From: Candidatus Nitronereus thalassa
GTDB taxonomy: Bacteria; Nitrospirota; Nitrospiria; Nitrospirales; UBA8639
NCBI RefSeq assembly: GCF_032191465.1
Contig: NZ_JAQOUE010000001.1
Span: 2,883,501 to 2,947,500 of the forward strand
Direction: 5' to 3'
DNA: 64,000 nucleotides
Numbering within the stretch: the stretch's first letter is position 1; each line of letters starts with the position of its first letter. Of the stretch, positions 1 to 8,766 are shown piece by piece. The notes beneath the pieces are model-generated. The model had not been told where the DNA came from, ran no database searches, and worked only from the letters and a program-made list of their open reading frames with translations. Both the position numbers and the translations under genes were made by a program.

Positions 1-612
1 TTTTTTCTCCATACCGTCGAGTTCGCCGGGGGGAGCGCTCCCTGAATCGATGAATCCTGGAGAGATGGCATTAACCGTAATTCCCTCTGGTGCCAGCATT
101 TTGGCCAGCGTTCGCGTCAGAATCAGAATGCCCGCCTTGGCGATGTAGTGAGCCGTCACCATAGGCTGGGCCTCCATTTTGTCGGCGTTGGCCATGCTGA
201 ATGAAATAATGCGACCATATTTTCTAGTCTTCATCCCTGGTGTTACGACTTTTGCCAAATAAAATATCGGATGCAGATTGTTAGTAAACATTTCATTCCA
301 ACCCTCCGGGGTTTCATCGAATAAATTGATTCGGTGATAGGGGCCCGCGCCGTTGATCAGAGCATCAATCCTTCCCCATTGCGCTTCAACTTGCTGGACC
401 AGAGCTTGGCAATTGTTGGGATCTGAGACATCGCTACGGATAGGAAGCGCCTGTCCGCCAAGAGCTTGTATTGCCTGACAGGTTTTTTCTGCATCCTGTT
501 GACTGGTCCGATAGCAGAGGGCAATCGCCCATCCCTGTGCAGCCAGAGTCAGGGCAATGCCCTTGCCAATGCCACGGGCGCCCCCGGTAATCAATGCTAC
601 CTTTGATTTCAT
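1..612 (-). CDS. SDR family NAD(P)-dependent oxidoreductase, 3' end outside window
   Basis: The protein starts MKSKVALITGGARGIGKG, with the glycine-rich TGGxRGIG dinucleotide-binding motif of classical short-chain dehydrogenases. An NAG-like INGAG segment follows. The catalytic Ser/Tyr/Lys set appears as ISFSMAN and YIAK, and ISPG follows as in the family. The reading frame runs off the left edge of the window, so the C-terminal substrate loop and C-terminus are missing. The ATG at 612 is preceded by a good ribosome binding site (GGAGGA). Substrate cannot be assigned; 3-oxoacyl-ACP reductase-like or pteridine reductase-like roles are both possible. It lies 58 bp downstream of the glycosyltransferase pair on the same strand and could be cotranscribed with it. 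Confidence 0.85.
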   Translation of the reverse strand, partial: MKSKVALITGGARGIGKGIALTLAAQGWAIALCYRTSQQDAEKTCQAIQALGGQALPIRSDVSDPNNCQALVQQVEAQWGRIDALINGAGPYHRINLFDETPEGWNEMFTNNLHPIFYLAKVVTPGMKTRKYGRIISFSMANADKMEAQPMVTAHYIAKAGILILTRTLAKMLAPEGITVNAISPGFIDSGSAPPGELDGMEKK

Positions 613-670
613 CAGGTTTCCTCCTGTCACCAATAATGGGACCTATCAATGCAAATTAAATTCGGTAACT

Positions 671-1423
671 CTATGATAGTTGCCCATGACGTTGAAGAAG
701 TGTTTGTAACACGGTCGTCGTCCGGGTCGACATTTTTCTCCTTGGGGTTTCTGTCATGATCCCGTGAAGGTCTGAAAAGGTATCTAGATCGCGTTCGGTG
801 GGGAGTTGTCCAACGGTCAACCCAAGGGTGGCTGCCTTGGACTGAGTAAGGGCACAAACTGTCTCTGTAGACCATGGCACTTCCTGAAAGAGCTGAGGTG
901 ACGGCTGTTTCAAACCAATGAGGTAATATCCTCCGTCATGTGTTGGCCCAATAACTACATCGTGTTTGTTCAACAGAAAGAGGGCGTCTTTGTATGTTTT
1001 AGGGGAGAGCGTTGGAATATCGGTGCCTATGACCAACGCATAGCGATAGCCCTTGCTTAAAACTTCTGCCAATGCGTTGTGCATGCGTTGGCCCAAGTCA
1101 TTTCCGACTTGTTCACAAAGTACCACGCCATATCGAGCTGCCAATGTTTGGAAGAACCCATGTTCTGATGAAGGTGTGCAGGCGAGGAAGCGGTCCAGAT
1201 TTCGGATGTCGCGTGTATGCTCGGCAACATCCATGACCATGCTGCCATGCAGGCTGGCGGCTTCGTCTGGAGTGAGGGGGGGACACAAACGAGTTTTGAC
1301 CTGCCCAGGGAGAGGTGCCTTGGCAAAAATTATGAGAGCGTCTTCCGCGGGGCCTGAGGGTGCGTCGGTTCGTTTGTTGTAACCGCGTCGTCGAGATTGG
1401 GAGAGTTTACCGGATCGTGGCAT
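671..1423 (-). CDS. TIGR04282-type (DUF2064) glycosyltransferase
   Basis: About 250 residues with the opening ALIIFAKAPLPGQVKTRL and later GTDIPTL and GPTHDGGYYLIGL. These are hallmarks of the DUF2064/TIGR04282 nucleotide-sugar transferase-like family, often named arsenosugar biosynthesis glycosyltransferase. The frame is open further upstream, but the first sensible ATG is at 1423. It overlaps the end of the next gene upstream by 17 bp, so the two are translated from one message. The family name comes from association with arsenosugar genes. No ArsM or ArsS homologue is in this window, so the acceptor is unknown. Confidence 0.85.
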   Translation of the reverse strand: MPRSGKLSQSRRRGYNKRTDAPSGPAEDALIIFAKAPLPGQVKTRLCPPLTPDEAASLHGSMVMDVAEHTRDIRNLDRFLACTPSSEHGFFQTLAARYGVVLCEQVGNDLGQRMHNALAEVLSKGYRYALVIGTDIPTLSPKTYKDALFLLNKHDVVIGPTHDGGYYLIGLKQPSPQLFQEVPWSTETVCALTQSKAATLGLTVGQLPTERDLDTFSDLHGIMTETPRRKMSTRTTTVLQTLLQRHGQLS

Positions 1424-2111
1424 AAAATTGTTGCAAGGTGTGTGGATTGAATCCCATCCAGTAAAGCAATCGAAGGGTCCACATATGGATGATGGTGGGG
1501 AGGGCCCCGCGTTGTTCCCATCGTCGAAAGGATGTGGTGACTTTCGCATGGAGCGTAGCCACATGTCCGAACTGTTTCAGTCGTTTGGTGAATTCGATAT
1601 CTTCCATGAGGGGAATGTTGGCGTACCCATCCATGTAATTGAAGATTTCCCGCCGAACAAATATGGCTTGATCTCCGGTGGCAATACCTGACCATCGAGA
1701 ACGAAGATTCATCATCCGACTGATGAGCCAGGCCCAACCGCGATCTTTTTCAAACTGCACGTCGAAGCGGCCCCCCACACATGCTGGATTACTCATAACT
1801 CGTTCTATGTCTGATCGACAGCCATCAGGCAATTGCGTATCCGCATGAAGAAAGAGCAAGATGTCTGATCGTGCGGCAGCAGCGCCTGCGTTCATTTGTT
1901 TCGCTCTCCCGCGATCCGTCTCTATTACTTGTATCTCGACCATGTTGAGTTCGGTCAAATGGTGTGTCAATACGGACATCGTTCGGTCCAGACTTCCTCC
2001 ATCGACAACAATCACTTCATTGAACTGGTGAGGTACAAGGTGCTGAAGGGTCCGAGGTAAGACACGTTCTTCATTTAAGGTCGGGATGATAATGGCAATG
2101 GATGCAGCCAT
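1407..2111 (-). CDS. TIGR04283-type family 2 glycosyltransferase
   Basis: GT-A fold glycosyltransferase of about 234 residues starting MAASIAIIIPTLNEE. It has the family-2 signatures IPTLNEE, VVDGGSLDRT and LFLHADTQLP (DxD-like HAD), and the acceptor-side MEDIEFTKRL. This is the TIGR04283 partner of TIGR04282, and the two genes overlap by 17 bp. The frame remains open upstream towards 2246, but the homology begins at the ATG at 2111. The extension would run into the preceding gene, so 2111 is preferred. Probable role: cytoplasmic transfer of sugar to a small acceptor or lipid; substrate not visible. Confidence 0.87.
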   Translation of the reverse strand: MAASIAIIIPTLNEERVLPRTLQHLVPHQFNEVIVVDGGSLDRTMSVLTHHLTELNMVEIQVIETDRGRAKQMNAGAAAARSDILLFLHADTQLPDGCRSDIERVMSNPACVGGRFDVQFEKDRGWAWLISRMMNLRSRWSGIATGDQAIFVRREIFNYMDGYANIPLMEDIEFTKRLKQFGHVATLHAKVTTSFRRWEQRGALPTIIHMWTLRLLYWMGFNPHTLQQFYATIR

Positions 2112-2176
2112 GGAGAAGCGGTGATGGATGAAGCGTGGTTTGTTGTTCTCTCTCTTATCGAGATACGAACCATGAT

Positions 2177-2638
2177 TTATTTTGACTTGGCCGGTTTCTT
2201 TGGTGTTTGAAACATAAAGAAGACGACCATGGCGATAGTTCCCCAATATATGACGTATTTATGCCAAAAGAGTACTTCTCCCAAATGTAAAAACCCTAGG
2301 GCGCAGACTGTGGAAAAGCCGATGACGAGATAGCGAACAGTGGGGATTTTCACAGATGAATGTGCCCACAAAGCCAGTCCGGCAAAATACAAAATCATGG
2401 GGAAGATGGTGATCTCGGCACCGGTGCTTGCCGAGAGAAACACTTGAATAAATCCGATAAACACCATGGCCGAACCCACCATTTTCATGGCCACGGTCAT
2501 TTGAAGCGCCTCGTGGGTTTCGGTATCCAATTCCCCTCCAGGAGTGGGTGGTCCAATGTGCACACCGGGCACTTGCCGCGTACGAGGAGCTTCGGGAGGA
2601 CTTTCTGTTTCGGCCTTCTGTTTAGGATCTTCAGTCAT
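2177..2638 (-). CDS. Small membrane protein, unknown function
   Basis: About 153 residues. The first 50 are hydrophilic and Pro/Glu-rich (KQKAETESPPEAPRTRQVP). Four hydrophobic stretches consistent with membrane helices follow, ending in a basic tail (TPKKPAKSK). Start is uncertain: ATG at 2638 follows a GGTG-like site, while an ATG at 2647 would overlap the deaminase stop codon. Gene order and 2 bp spacing place it in the same operon as the dCTP deaminase and lysine aminomutase upstream. I do not recognise the family. Confidence 0.7.
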   Translation of the reverse strand: MTEDPKQKAETESPPEAPRTRQVPGVHIGPPTPGGELDTETHEALQMTVAMKMVGSAMVFIGFIQVFLSASTGAEITIFPMILYFAGLALWAHSSVKIPTVRYLVIGFSTVCALGFLHLGEVLFWHKYVIYWGTIAMVVFFMFQTPKKPAKSK

Positions 2639-2640
2639 AA

Positions 2641-3798
2641 TCACCATTTAAAATGTTTGCTAAGCGTGAGACCCTGTTGGTGGTAATTCGATCCGATGGT
2701 TGAGCCGTAGATTTCATCAGGGGTGTCCAGCATTTTTTCATACAGCACTTTAAAAAAGGTTTGTCCATCATGAATGAGAAATGGAACATCATGGGGACGG
2801 ACCTCCAGCACCACTTGAGTACCTTTTCTCGGCCCCGCTCCTGCTCCAAAGCCGGGATCGAAAAATCCCGCGTAATGGGTCCGAAGTTCTCCACATGCGG
2901 CTTCGTAGGCCACCATTTCGGCAGCATACCCAGCCGGGACATTAATTCGTTCTTTAGAAGCCAAAATATAAAACTCTTCCGGTTCCAGCAGCAACGTATG
3001 GTTGGAATGGCGATACAGAGGTTCCCAATAGTCCAAAGCGGAGTAATAGCCAATCTTTGTCAGGTCAATGATATGACTATTTTTTTTGGCTCGGTATCCA
3101 ACAATATTTTGTTGATCGTCTGTTCCCTTGAGATCAATTCGTAAAAACAGGCCTTGGTCGACTCGCATGTCTCGTGCGGCCAGTGACTGATCACCCTCGG
3201 CGTTGTCTTCATTATGATGCAACAACCGGGCAGACCGATGCAGGGCTTTGAGTTGCGAATCGGAAACCGACGGTCGTCCAGCCACTAAACGCAGCTGGTT
3301 CAAGGCTAATCCTGTTTGAACGCGAATGGTAAATGATCGTGGGACAATTTCTAGGTACAGTGGCCCTTTATAGCCTGGTCGAATTTCATCAAATCCAACA
3401 TTCAAATCGGTGATCACGCGGGTAAAGACATCGAGTCGTCCGGTTGAACTTTTGGGATTGGCGCGTCCACGAATCGTGGGTGGGAGGGCCAGGCTTTCCT
3501 GCAGAGGAACGAGATAGACATGGCCTTTTTCAAGAATCGCTCCCTGAGTAAGGTCCATTTCATACATGACCAAGTCAGACTGATAAAGATCCGGCACGCT
3601 TAACCGTGCGCTGATTTCTGAACGCTCCGGCAGAAAGCTGCTGAGTAGCCGATATGCCTTGGTGCCTAGGCGCAGGTCAAGGCTGGCAGGCTGAATTTGA
3701 TTTTGGCCAATAGGGGAATCAGCATTAATCGCGCCATCCTGAATCAGCTGCTTCAGGTGTTTGTCAGGCAGGATGCCGTGCTTGGGGGTAGCCGCCAT
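2641..3798 (-). CDS. dcd: 2'-deoxycytidine 5'-triphosphate deaminase, long two-domain form
   Basis: About 385 residues, roughly twice the classical 190-residue Dcd. The first half has the substrate-binding signatures QIQPASLDLRLG and RGRANPKSSTGRLD. A second dUTPase/Dcd-like unit contains AGYAAEMVAYE and FFDPGFG. This matches the long tandem-domain deaminases described in alphaproteobacteria and others. Predicted reaction: dCTP to dUTP plus ammonia for dTTP synthesis. The start ATG at 3798 overlaps the stop of kamA (TAATG), indicating translational coupling. An upstream in-frame ATG at 3825 lies inside kamA and is rejected. Which half retains activity would need an alignment. Confidence 0.85.
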   Translation of the reverse strand: MAATPKHGILPDKHLKQLIQDGAINADSPIGQNQIQPASLDLRLGTKAYRLLSSFLPERSEISARLSVPDLYQSDLVMYEMDLTQGAILEKGHVYLVPLQESLALPPTIRGRANPKSSTGRLDVFTRVITDLNVGFDEIRPGYKGPLYLEIVPRSFTIRVQTGLALNQLRLVAGRPSVSDSQLKALHRSARLLHHNEDNAEGDQSLAARDMRVDQGLFLRIDLKGTDDQQNIVGYRAKKNSHIIDLTKIGYYSALDYWEPLYRHSNHTLLLEPEEFYILASKERINVPAGYAAEMVAYEAACGELRTHYAGFFDPGFGAGAGPRKGTQVVLEVRPHDVPFLIHDGQTFFKVLYEKMLDTPDEIYGSTIGSNYHQQGLTLSKHFKW

Positions 3799-4919
3799 TA
3801 ATCGTCCATGGCTCCTTGGCTGCAAAGTCCTCCCATCGAGGAGGCCCCCACCATTGGAAGTTCCCGCGACCGGCTTTGGTCGGGTTGGGGGTAATGGTAC
3901 GTTTTATTCTCGTAATTTTTCAGGACTGCGCCTTTTTCATCCAAATCCAACAAATATTCGTTGGGGAGAATAGGAATTTTTCCGCCTCCGCCAGGGGCAT
4001 CGATTACAAAGTGCGGGACGGCCATGCCGCTCGTGTGCCCTTGTAACGACTGAATGATTTTAAGCCCTGTTTCGATAGTGGTGCGGAAATGGTTCGTACC
4101 TTTCGTGAGATCGGCCATATACAAATAATATGGCTTCACTCGCGCAAGGAGGAGCTGGTGCATGAGACGCTTCATAATTTCCGGATCGTCGTTCACATCT
4201 TTTAACAAAACGGTTTGTGCGCCCAAAGGCACGCCGGCGTCCGCAAGGCGCCAGCAGGCTTCCTTGACCTCTGGGGTCAGTTCGTCGGGGTGATTAAAAT
4301 GTAAGTTCATATAAATGGGATGATATTGTTTGACGATGGCACAAAGTTCCGGAGTAATACGTTGCGGCAACGTGCCGGGGACGCGGGTGCCGAAACGAAT
4401 GAGTTCCAAATGAGGAATGGTGCGGAGGGCTTTGAGAATGCGTTCGATCAAATGATCCGGCAATAAGAGGGGATCGCCCCCGGAAAGAATAATATCTCGC
4501 ACTTCCGTATGTTCCCGAAGATATGCGATAGCTTGATCTAATTCACCCTTTTTCAAAAATCCGGGTTTCCCGACAAGACGCTTACGTGTGCAAAATCGGC
4601 AGTAGATAGGACATTGATTGGTCACCATAAGAAGAACACGATCTGGATACCGATGCACCAGGTGTGGTACTGGGCTATCCGTATCTTCTTCCAGGGGATC
4701 ATCCGGCGCATCGAAATCATCCATTTCAATAGCTTCAGGGACGACCTGCTTCCAAATGGCATCTCCTGGTGATTTGATCGTCGAAAGAACCGTGGGGGTG
4801 ATACGCATGGGATAGGCCCCTACCACGTCTTCGATTTCCTTCGGATCCACGCCCAAATGTTTGGCGAGATCTTTTGGTTTGGTGACACTCTCTGCTAGGA
4901 CTTTTTTCCAATCATCCAT
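3798..4919 (-). CDS. kamA: Lysine 2,3-aminomutase (KamA/YodO family radical SAM)
   Basis: 373 residues from the ATG at 4919, which follows an AAGGAATT ribosome binding site. The radical SAM cluster motif is CPIYCRFC (Cys103, Cys107, Cys110), followed by TRKR. SGGDPLLLPD and the PLP-lysine motif PGGGGKIP (Lys about 314) are present. The family interconverts L-lysine and L-beta-lysine with SAM, a 4Fe-4S cluster and PLP. Related proteins include EF-P-modifying EpmB and glutamate 2,3-aminomutase. The length and C-terminal tail favour KamA, possibly making N-acetyl-beta-lysine osmolyte, but no acetyltransferase partner is adjacent. It is coupled to dcd downstream. Confidence 0.88.
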   Translation of the reverse strand: MDDWKKVLAESVTKPKDLAKHLGVDPKEIEDVVGAYPMRITPTVLSTIKSPGDAIWKQVVPEAIEMDDFDAPDDPLEEDTDSPVPHLVHRYPDRVLLMVTNQCPIYCRFCTRKRLVGKPGFLKKGELDQAIAYLREHTEVRDIILSGGDPLLLPDHLIERILKALRTIPHLELIRFGTRVPGTLPQRITPELCAIVKQYHPIYMNLHFNHPDELTPEVKEACWRLADAGVPLGAQTVLLKDVNDDPEIMKRLMHQLLLARVKPYYLYMADLTKGTNHFRTTIETGLKIIQSLQGHTSGMAVPHFVIDAPGGGGKIPILPNEYLLDLDEKGAVLKNYENKTYHYPQPDQSRSRELPMVGASSMGGLCSQGAMDD

Positions 4920-5036
4920 AAGTAATTCCTTATAGGTAAAAAATGGTAGTGAATGGATAATGGCCCCATGAGTCGCCAATGGGATCGATTGTGAGTTGTA
5001 TCATACGCGAGACAAAAAATCCTCTTGTGGATGTGT

Positions 5037-5270
5037 TCAAGTGTTAGGCGCATAGGTATCAAGGTGCTGCAATATATCGTCGGTCTCCGTAAGGATGGTG
5101 TCGCCGTCTACCAGGACCGGGACGTAATATTGCCCGGATACCTCAAACACTTGTTTCCGAAAGGGTTTCATGTCAGGGACAATCACACTTTCGTATTCTA
5201 ACGCGAACTCGGAAAGCTTGTCTCGAATCACGGCGCATTCAGGGCACCATTCTGTGTGGTATAGCGTCAT
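5037..5270 (-). CDS. Glutaredoxin/GST N-terminal-like thioredoxin-fold protein
   Basis: A 77-residue single-domain protein starting MTLYHTEWCPECAVIRDKL. It has a CPEC redox motif at residues 9-12, a cis-Pro segment (YYVPVLVDGD) and a terminal helix (DDILQHLDTYAP). The fold and spacing match glutaredoxin or the N-terminal domain of glutathione S-transferase. It probably carries out thiol-disulfide exchange in the cytoplasm. It lies about 120 bp upstream of kamA and 48 bp downstream of the ATP-grasp-like gene, all on the same strand. Confidence 0.82.
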   Translation of the reverse strand: MTLYHTEWCPECAVIRDKLSEFALEYESVIVPDMKPFRKQVFEVSGQYYVPVLVDGDTILTETDDILQHLDTYAPNT

Positions 5271-5318
5271 GTTCCTAACTATTCCCTAATGTTAAGAGTC
5301 ACATTGGCGGGTCGTTTG

Positions 5319-6800
5319 CTACACCGAAGTGGTGCAGGGGACTAAAATCGCATCCCGCATCCCATGAATAATCTTTTTATCTTTTGGACATACCGTGGCA
5401 AGGATCCCGCCTAATGGGGCTTTGTCACCGGCCACGAAATAATATGGAGAAAGGCGAGCCCGACCTGACATGGACACCATCGTTTGGGATTCCTCCTGAT
5501 AATAGGTCATGTTAAATTGGCGGCCTTTATGAAATTCTTGAAGAATATAAGGGCTGGTTTTAAATGCCCTAAGCCCTTGCTCCAATGCCGAAGCCCATTC
5601 TGTTTGGGGGATATCATGGCCAATGACGACCCCACGGCTGCCCCAGGCGAGTTCTGAAAATCCTGATGGTTTGATGACAAACTGTCGCTGTTTCTGTGTG
5701 GCCTGGTCCAATTGCCGCCAATCCGATACGGCGGAATCATCCATTCTTAAACCGGGAATGATCCCTGAAGGTGGCAAAGGTCGCGGATCTAAAATCCATG
5801 TGCTTGGCATGAGCTGGTGGAGAACATCGAAGGTGTCGGAGCCCAAAGATTTAGCCCAAAAGGATTCCAGTATGGGATGGTGCAATAAGGCAAAGGCAAG
5901 TTTTTCTTCCATCCAGGGCTTGTACGGAGGGGTGATCTCGACCCGGCCCTTCTTGGCGCTATACATGAAGAGTTCGGATTTCGGAATATTTTTAAGGTCG
6001 AACAATTCATAGAATCGATAAATCAGCGAAACAGGCTTCTCTCCAGAGGGTGTTACGATGGACAAGGCTTCTTCCGTGAACCGCACGTCACGAGGATGCA
6101 CGCAAAATACGTCCATTCCTTCGTCCTGTAAAAGGGACGCCAGCCATGCCATTTCTTTTCGATAATCTTCGGCCTCGTCCGAAACCACGATTGCCACGCA
6201 GCCTGAACCTGACGATTTTCCCAACCGGCCCCGTAACATTGAAATAAAACCTTCGGGGATGCCCTGGGTTCCTCCAACAATGGAATCTCCCAACTCCCCA
6301 TAGACCCTGGACAAAACAGTCGTGGTACCAATGCCTCCCGGTACGGAATCCAGCTCGGTGATGGCCATGCCGCCTTCCGTGGGAATCACATCAGGGCGAA
6401 TGACATCCGGCAAGACATCTCGAAACCGTTTCATTCGTCCAAATTCTAATAACGCGGGCGGTTTTCCTTGATCCAAATATTCATGAACCCAAGCTGGTTG
6501 AGTGCCTTTGACGCTTTCCAGATAAAGCCGATTTAATGAGCGATAAAACCGTAATAAATGAGTACCCAGGGAATCGAAGAAGGCCACCTCCTTGGCACTA
6601 AGAAGAAAGGGAGTTGGAGAGACCCGCCACTGGAGGGGCTGGTCATTTTCAATAAAGCCTGACTTGCTTAAGAGGTCCGATACGGAAGCGCACTTGGATT
6701 CTGGTTTCGGTTTTGCTCGTAAGGATGGAGGGGTTGTCACCTGCTGGTCTGAGGAAATTGTCCCGTGAACCATAGAGCCTTCGGCTGTTGGGTGTGCCAT
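5319..6800 (-). CDS. Circularly permuted ATP-grasp-like protein, function unknown
   Basis: About 493 residues. The central part has ITELDSVPGGIGTT. The C-terminal part has ATP-grasp features: a lysine in QFVIKPSGFSE, a hinge-like YILQEFHKG and an acidic/arginine strand in SGRARLSPYYFV. The arrangement resembles circularly permuted ATP-grasp ligases of the glutathionylspermidine-synthase/DUF404 type. It would form an amide bond with ATP, but no substrate can be named. A redox thioredoxin-fold gene follows it, compatible with a thiol or peptide ligase but not proof. Start: ATG at 6800 or, with a better GAAGG site, ATG at 6773; the first 45 residues are low complexity. Confidence 0.68.
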   Translation of the reverse strand: MAHPTAEGSMVHGTISSDQQVTTPPSLRAKPKPESKCASVSDLLSKSGFIENDQPLQWRVSPTPFLLSAKEVAFFDSLGTHLLRFYRSLNRLYLESVKGTQPAWVHEYLDQGKPPALLEFGRMKRFRDVLPDVIRPDVIPTEGGMAITELDSVPGGIGTTTVLSRVYGELGDSIVGGTQGIPEGFISMLRGRLGKSSGSGCVAIVVSDEAEDYRKEMAWLASLLQDEGMDVFCVHPRDVRFTEEALSIVTPSGEKPVSLIYRFYELFDLKNIPKSELFMYSAKKGRVEITPPYKPWMEEKLAFALLHHPILESFWAKSLGSDTFDVLHQLMPSTWILDPRPLPPSGIIPGLRMDDSAVSDWRQLDQATQKQRQFVIKPSGFSELAWGSRGVVIGHDIPQTEWASALEQGLRAFKTSPYILQEFHKGRQFNMTYYQEESQTMVSMSGRARLSPYYFVAGDKAPLGGILATVCPKDKKIIHGMRDAILVPCTTSV

Positions 6801-7229
6801 GATGGATTCGGTGAGGAGTTGGTCCTATGGGGTCAAGGGGAGTCAGTGATCATCAAAGGTTATAAAATCGTGCTCTTGTTCAATTGTTTTTACCATCTGC
6901 TTTGACTAATGATGAAGTCAAACCCACAAAAGAGAATCGTACCATGTGCCCTTTGGGAGAGACAAGGAAAGCAGGTGCGCGACATCTTTGGCGAAGAGGG
7001 GGCTCACTGAGGGGACAGGTTCGACCAACCCGGTGGATTGAGTTTCTAAACGGTAACCACTCCGATTGGTTTTGTAGTTGCCAGTCTTCGTTTTTCTGGT
7101 CACCTAGAGGCGTCGGAGAGGGGTGGGAAATTATCTGCGGAGAAACATTTTTTATGGGAATTTTGATTGGCAAATGAAGACTTACAAGGTCTCGGAAAAA
7201 AGAATTGTGATGAAATATTCTTTTCTCTG
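6801..7229. other. Intergenic region, no feature recognised
   Basis: About 430 bp between the ATP-grasp-like gene and the stop of the EAL-HDOD gene, both on the minus strand. Short open frames here have no family resemblance, no convincing ribosome binding site and biased composition, so I treat them as chance. A GC-richer middle (about 6960-7130) can form local stems, but no known riboswitch or RNA motif was recognised. Confidence 0.4.
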
Positions 7230-8447
7230 CTACCTTAATAACGACCATAGGTTGGAGGTTATTCTGAGAGCCTCGAAGTAGGATTCTTGGATGACGTTAG
7301 CATCCAGATAGAGGGTGTTCACTCCTTCCCAATGTCCTCGTTCGTACGACAACACGCATTTGAGTGTGGCTCCCATCATGCCCTCATGAAACACTAAGGC
7401 GTCTTGGCTTTCTTCAGACAGGGGAATGTTCTGGATGATAGTTGCCATGGGTAGATCAAATAGAGCATCCAAAACAGAAAAGAGGCCAACTGTAAAATAA
7501 GGCTCAGAGTCAGGTACTTTCATGGTCACTGCCAAATGTTCAGCCATAATGGCGCGTACAATCGATGTAACGATAAGTTCAAACGGTTTATTGGGTACGC
7601 CTACCATTGAGAGTAATATCGTCCACGTTTTTATCTGATTGAGGCCCACCAAACGAGCGGCCAGTGGAATAGAGTCGATTTTTTGGGGCAAACTGAAATG
7701 TGCTGAATTGACATAGTCCAGCAATTTGAAACTTAGGGACATGTCTTGTTTGATAATCTGATCAACATCTTCAATTTCGATGTCTGGATCTTGGAGCTTT
7801 GAAAGTAATGTCAGTGTGGTCATTTGATTGGAAGGCAGTGTAGTGCTTTCAACCCTCCCTGGCTGAAAGAAAAAATAGCCTTGGAATAAATCGAATCCCC
7901 ACAGTTTTGCCGAATCATACAGATCGTAGGATTCCACACGTTCCGCTAGAAGTTTGGTTTTGAAAGGGGCCACCAAATCCCTTTGCTGTTTTATGTAGTC
8001 AGGATGTTTATCCAAGACATCAATTTTGACGATATCCGCGAGTTCAAGAAAGGGCACTTTATCCTCATGAAACACGAAATCATCAAGTGCGATCGTATAG
8101 CCTTTATCATGAAGTCGTTCAAGGGCAGATATGACTTCTTGTTTAGGTGGAACATGTTCTAGTACTTCCAACACGATTCGATCTTTGGGTAACGAATGGC
8201 ATTCCTCGCTGAGGACCCACTTTTCAGTAAGATTGATAAATGCTCGATTCGGACCCACCAAGGTATCCAGCCCGATTTCGTCAAAGGCTTTTTTCATGAC
8301 AGTGTCGGTTGCCGCCTCACCGTCAAAGGCCGTCTGGGGATCGGTCTCTATTTGGCGGGACAACAGTTCGTATCCGAAGAGGGAGAGTTGATGGTCGTGG
8401 ATTGGCTGTCGAGCCAGAATTGTGCTCATGTGATTAAAGATATCCAA
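7230..8447 (-). CDS. EAL-HDOD (YuxH-type) signalling protein
   Basis: 405 residues. The N-terminal EAL-like domain opens with ILARQPI and FGYELLSR, the usual degenerate start of YuxH-type proteins. LDDFVFHEDK and KIDVLD follow, then VESYDLYD and FDLFQGYFFFQPG. The second half is an HDOD domain (DMSLSFKLLDYVNSAHFSL, LGLNQIKTWTILLSM-like). The first segment lacks the ExL motif, so c-di-GMP hydrolysis is unlikely and a regulatory or scaffold role is more plausible. Start could be the ATG at 8447 or 8429; neither has a strong ribosome binding site. It diverges from the NorQ/CbbQ gene across a 320 bp intergenic region. Confidence 0.87.
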   Translation of the reverse strand: MDIFNHMSTILARQPIHDHQLSLFGYELLSRQIETDPQTAFDGEAATDTVMKKAFDEIGLDTLVGPNRAFINLTEKWVLSEECHSLPKDRIVLEVLEHVPPKQEVISALERLHDKGYTIALDDFVFHEDKVPFLELADIVKIDVLDKHPDYIKQQRDLVAPFKTKLLAERVESYDLYDSAKLWGFDLFQGYFFFQPGRVESTTLPSNQMTTLTLLSKLQDPDIEIEDVDQIIKQDMSLSFKLLDYVNSAHFSLPQKIDSIPLAARLVGLNQIKTWTILLSMVGVPNKPFELIVTSIVRAIMAEHLAVTMKVPDSEPYFTVGLFSVLDALFDLPMATIIQNIPLSEESQDALVFHEGMMGATLKCVLSYERGHWEGVNTLYLDANVIQESYFEALRITSNLWSLLR

Positions 8448-8687
8448 TAAGGAGAAATATAATGCTGTATCGTAATATTTTGGTACGAACTTTAACGAAT
8501 CAAAATTGGAATCGCGGATAGCTCAATTTCATTTTGGGAATTGTTAAATGGACGGGGAATGTTTGGTTTGAGCGATGCATTCATCTAGACGATGAATGAT
8601 TTCGGTCTTTCCAGTATGGCGTTTTGCAATCGGGCCCACCATACATGTCAAAGGTGCTAAAATTCATCGCCACCATGGGGTCATCAC

Positions 8688-8716
8688 TTGTCCATGAGGG
8701 GAGCCCCCAGTATAAT
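8688..8716 (+). promoter_or_regulatory. Predicted sigma70 promoter upstream of the NorQ/CbbQ gene
   Basis: TTGTCC at 8688-8693 and a perfect TATAAT at 8711-8716 are separated by 17 bp, about 50 bp upstream of the ATG at 8767. The rest of the 320 bp intergenic region shows no other recognisable element. Confidence 0.6.
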
Positions 8717-8766
8717 GCCCTTCGTAATTATTTTATATAGGATATAAATTATTCGGTGAGAAAAAA

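Noticed and set aside
6880-7248. Frames on both strands between 6880 and 7248
   Set aside because: No family, no ribosome binding site; overlaps the EAL-HDOD end.
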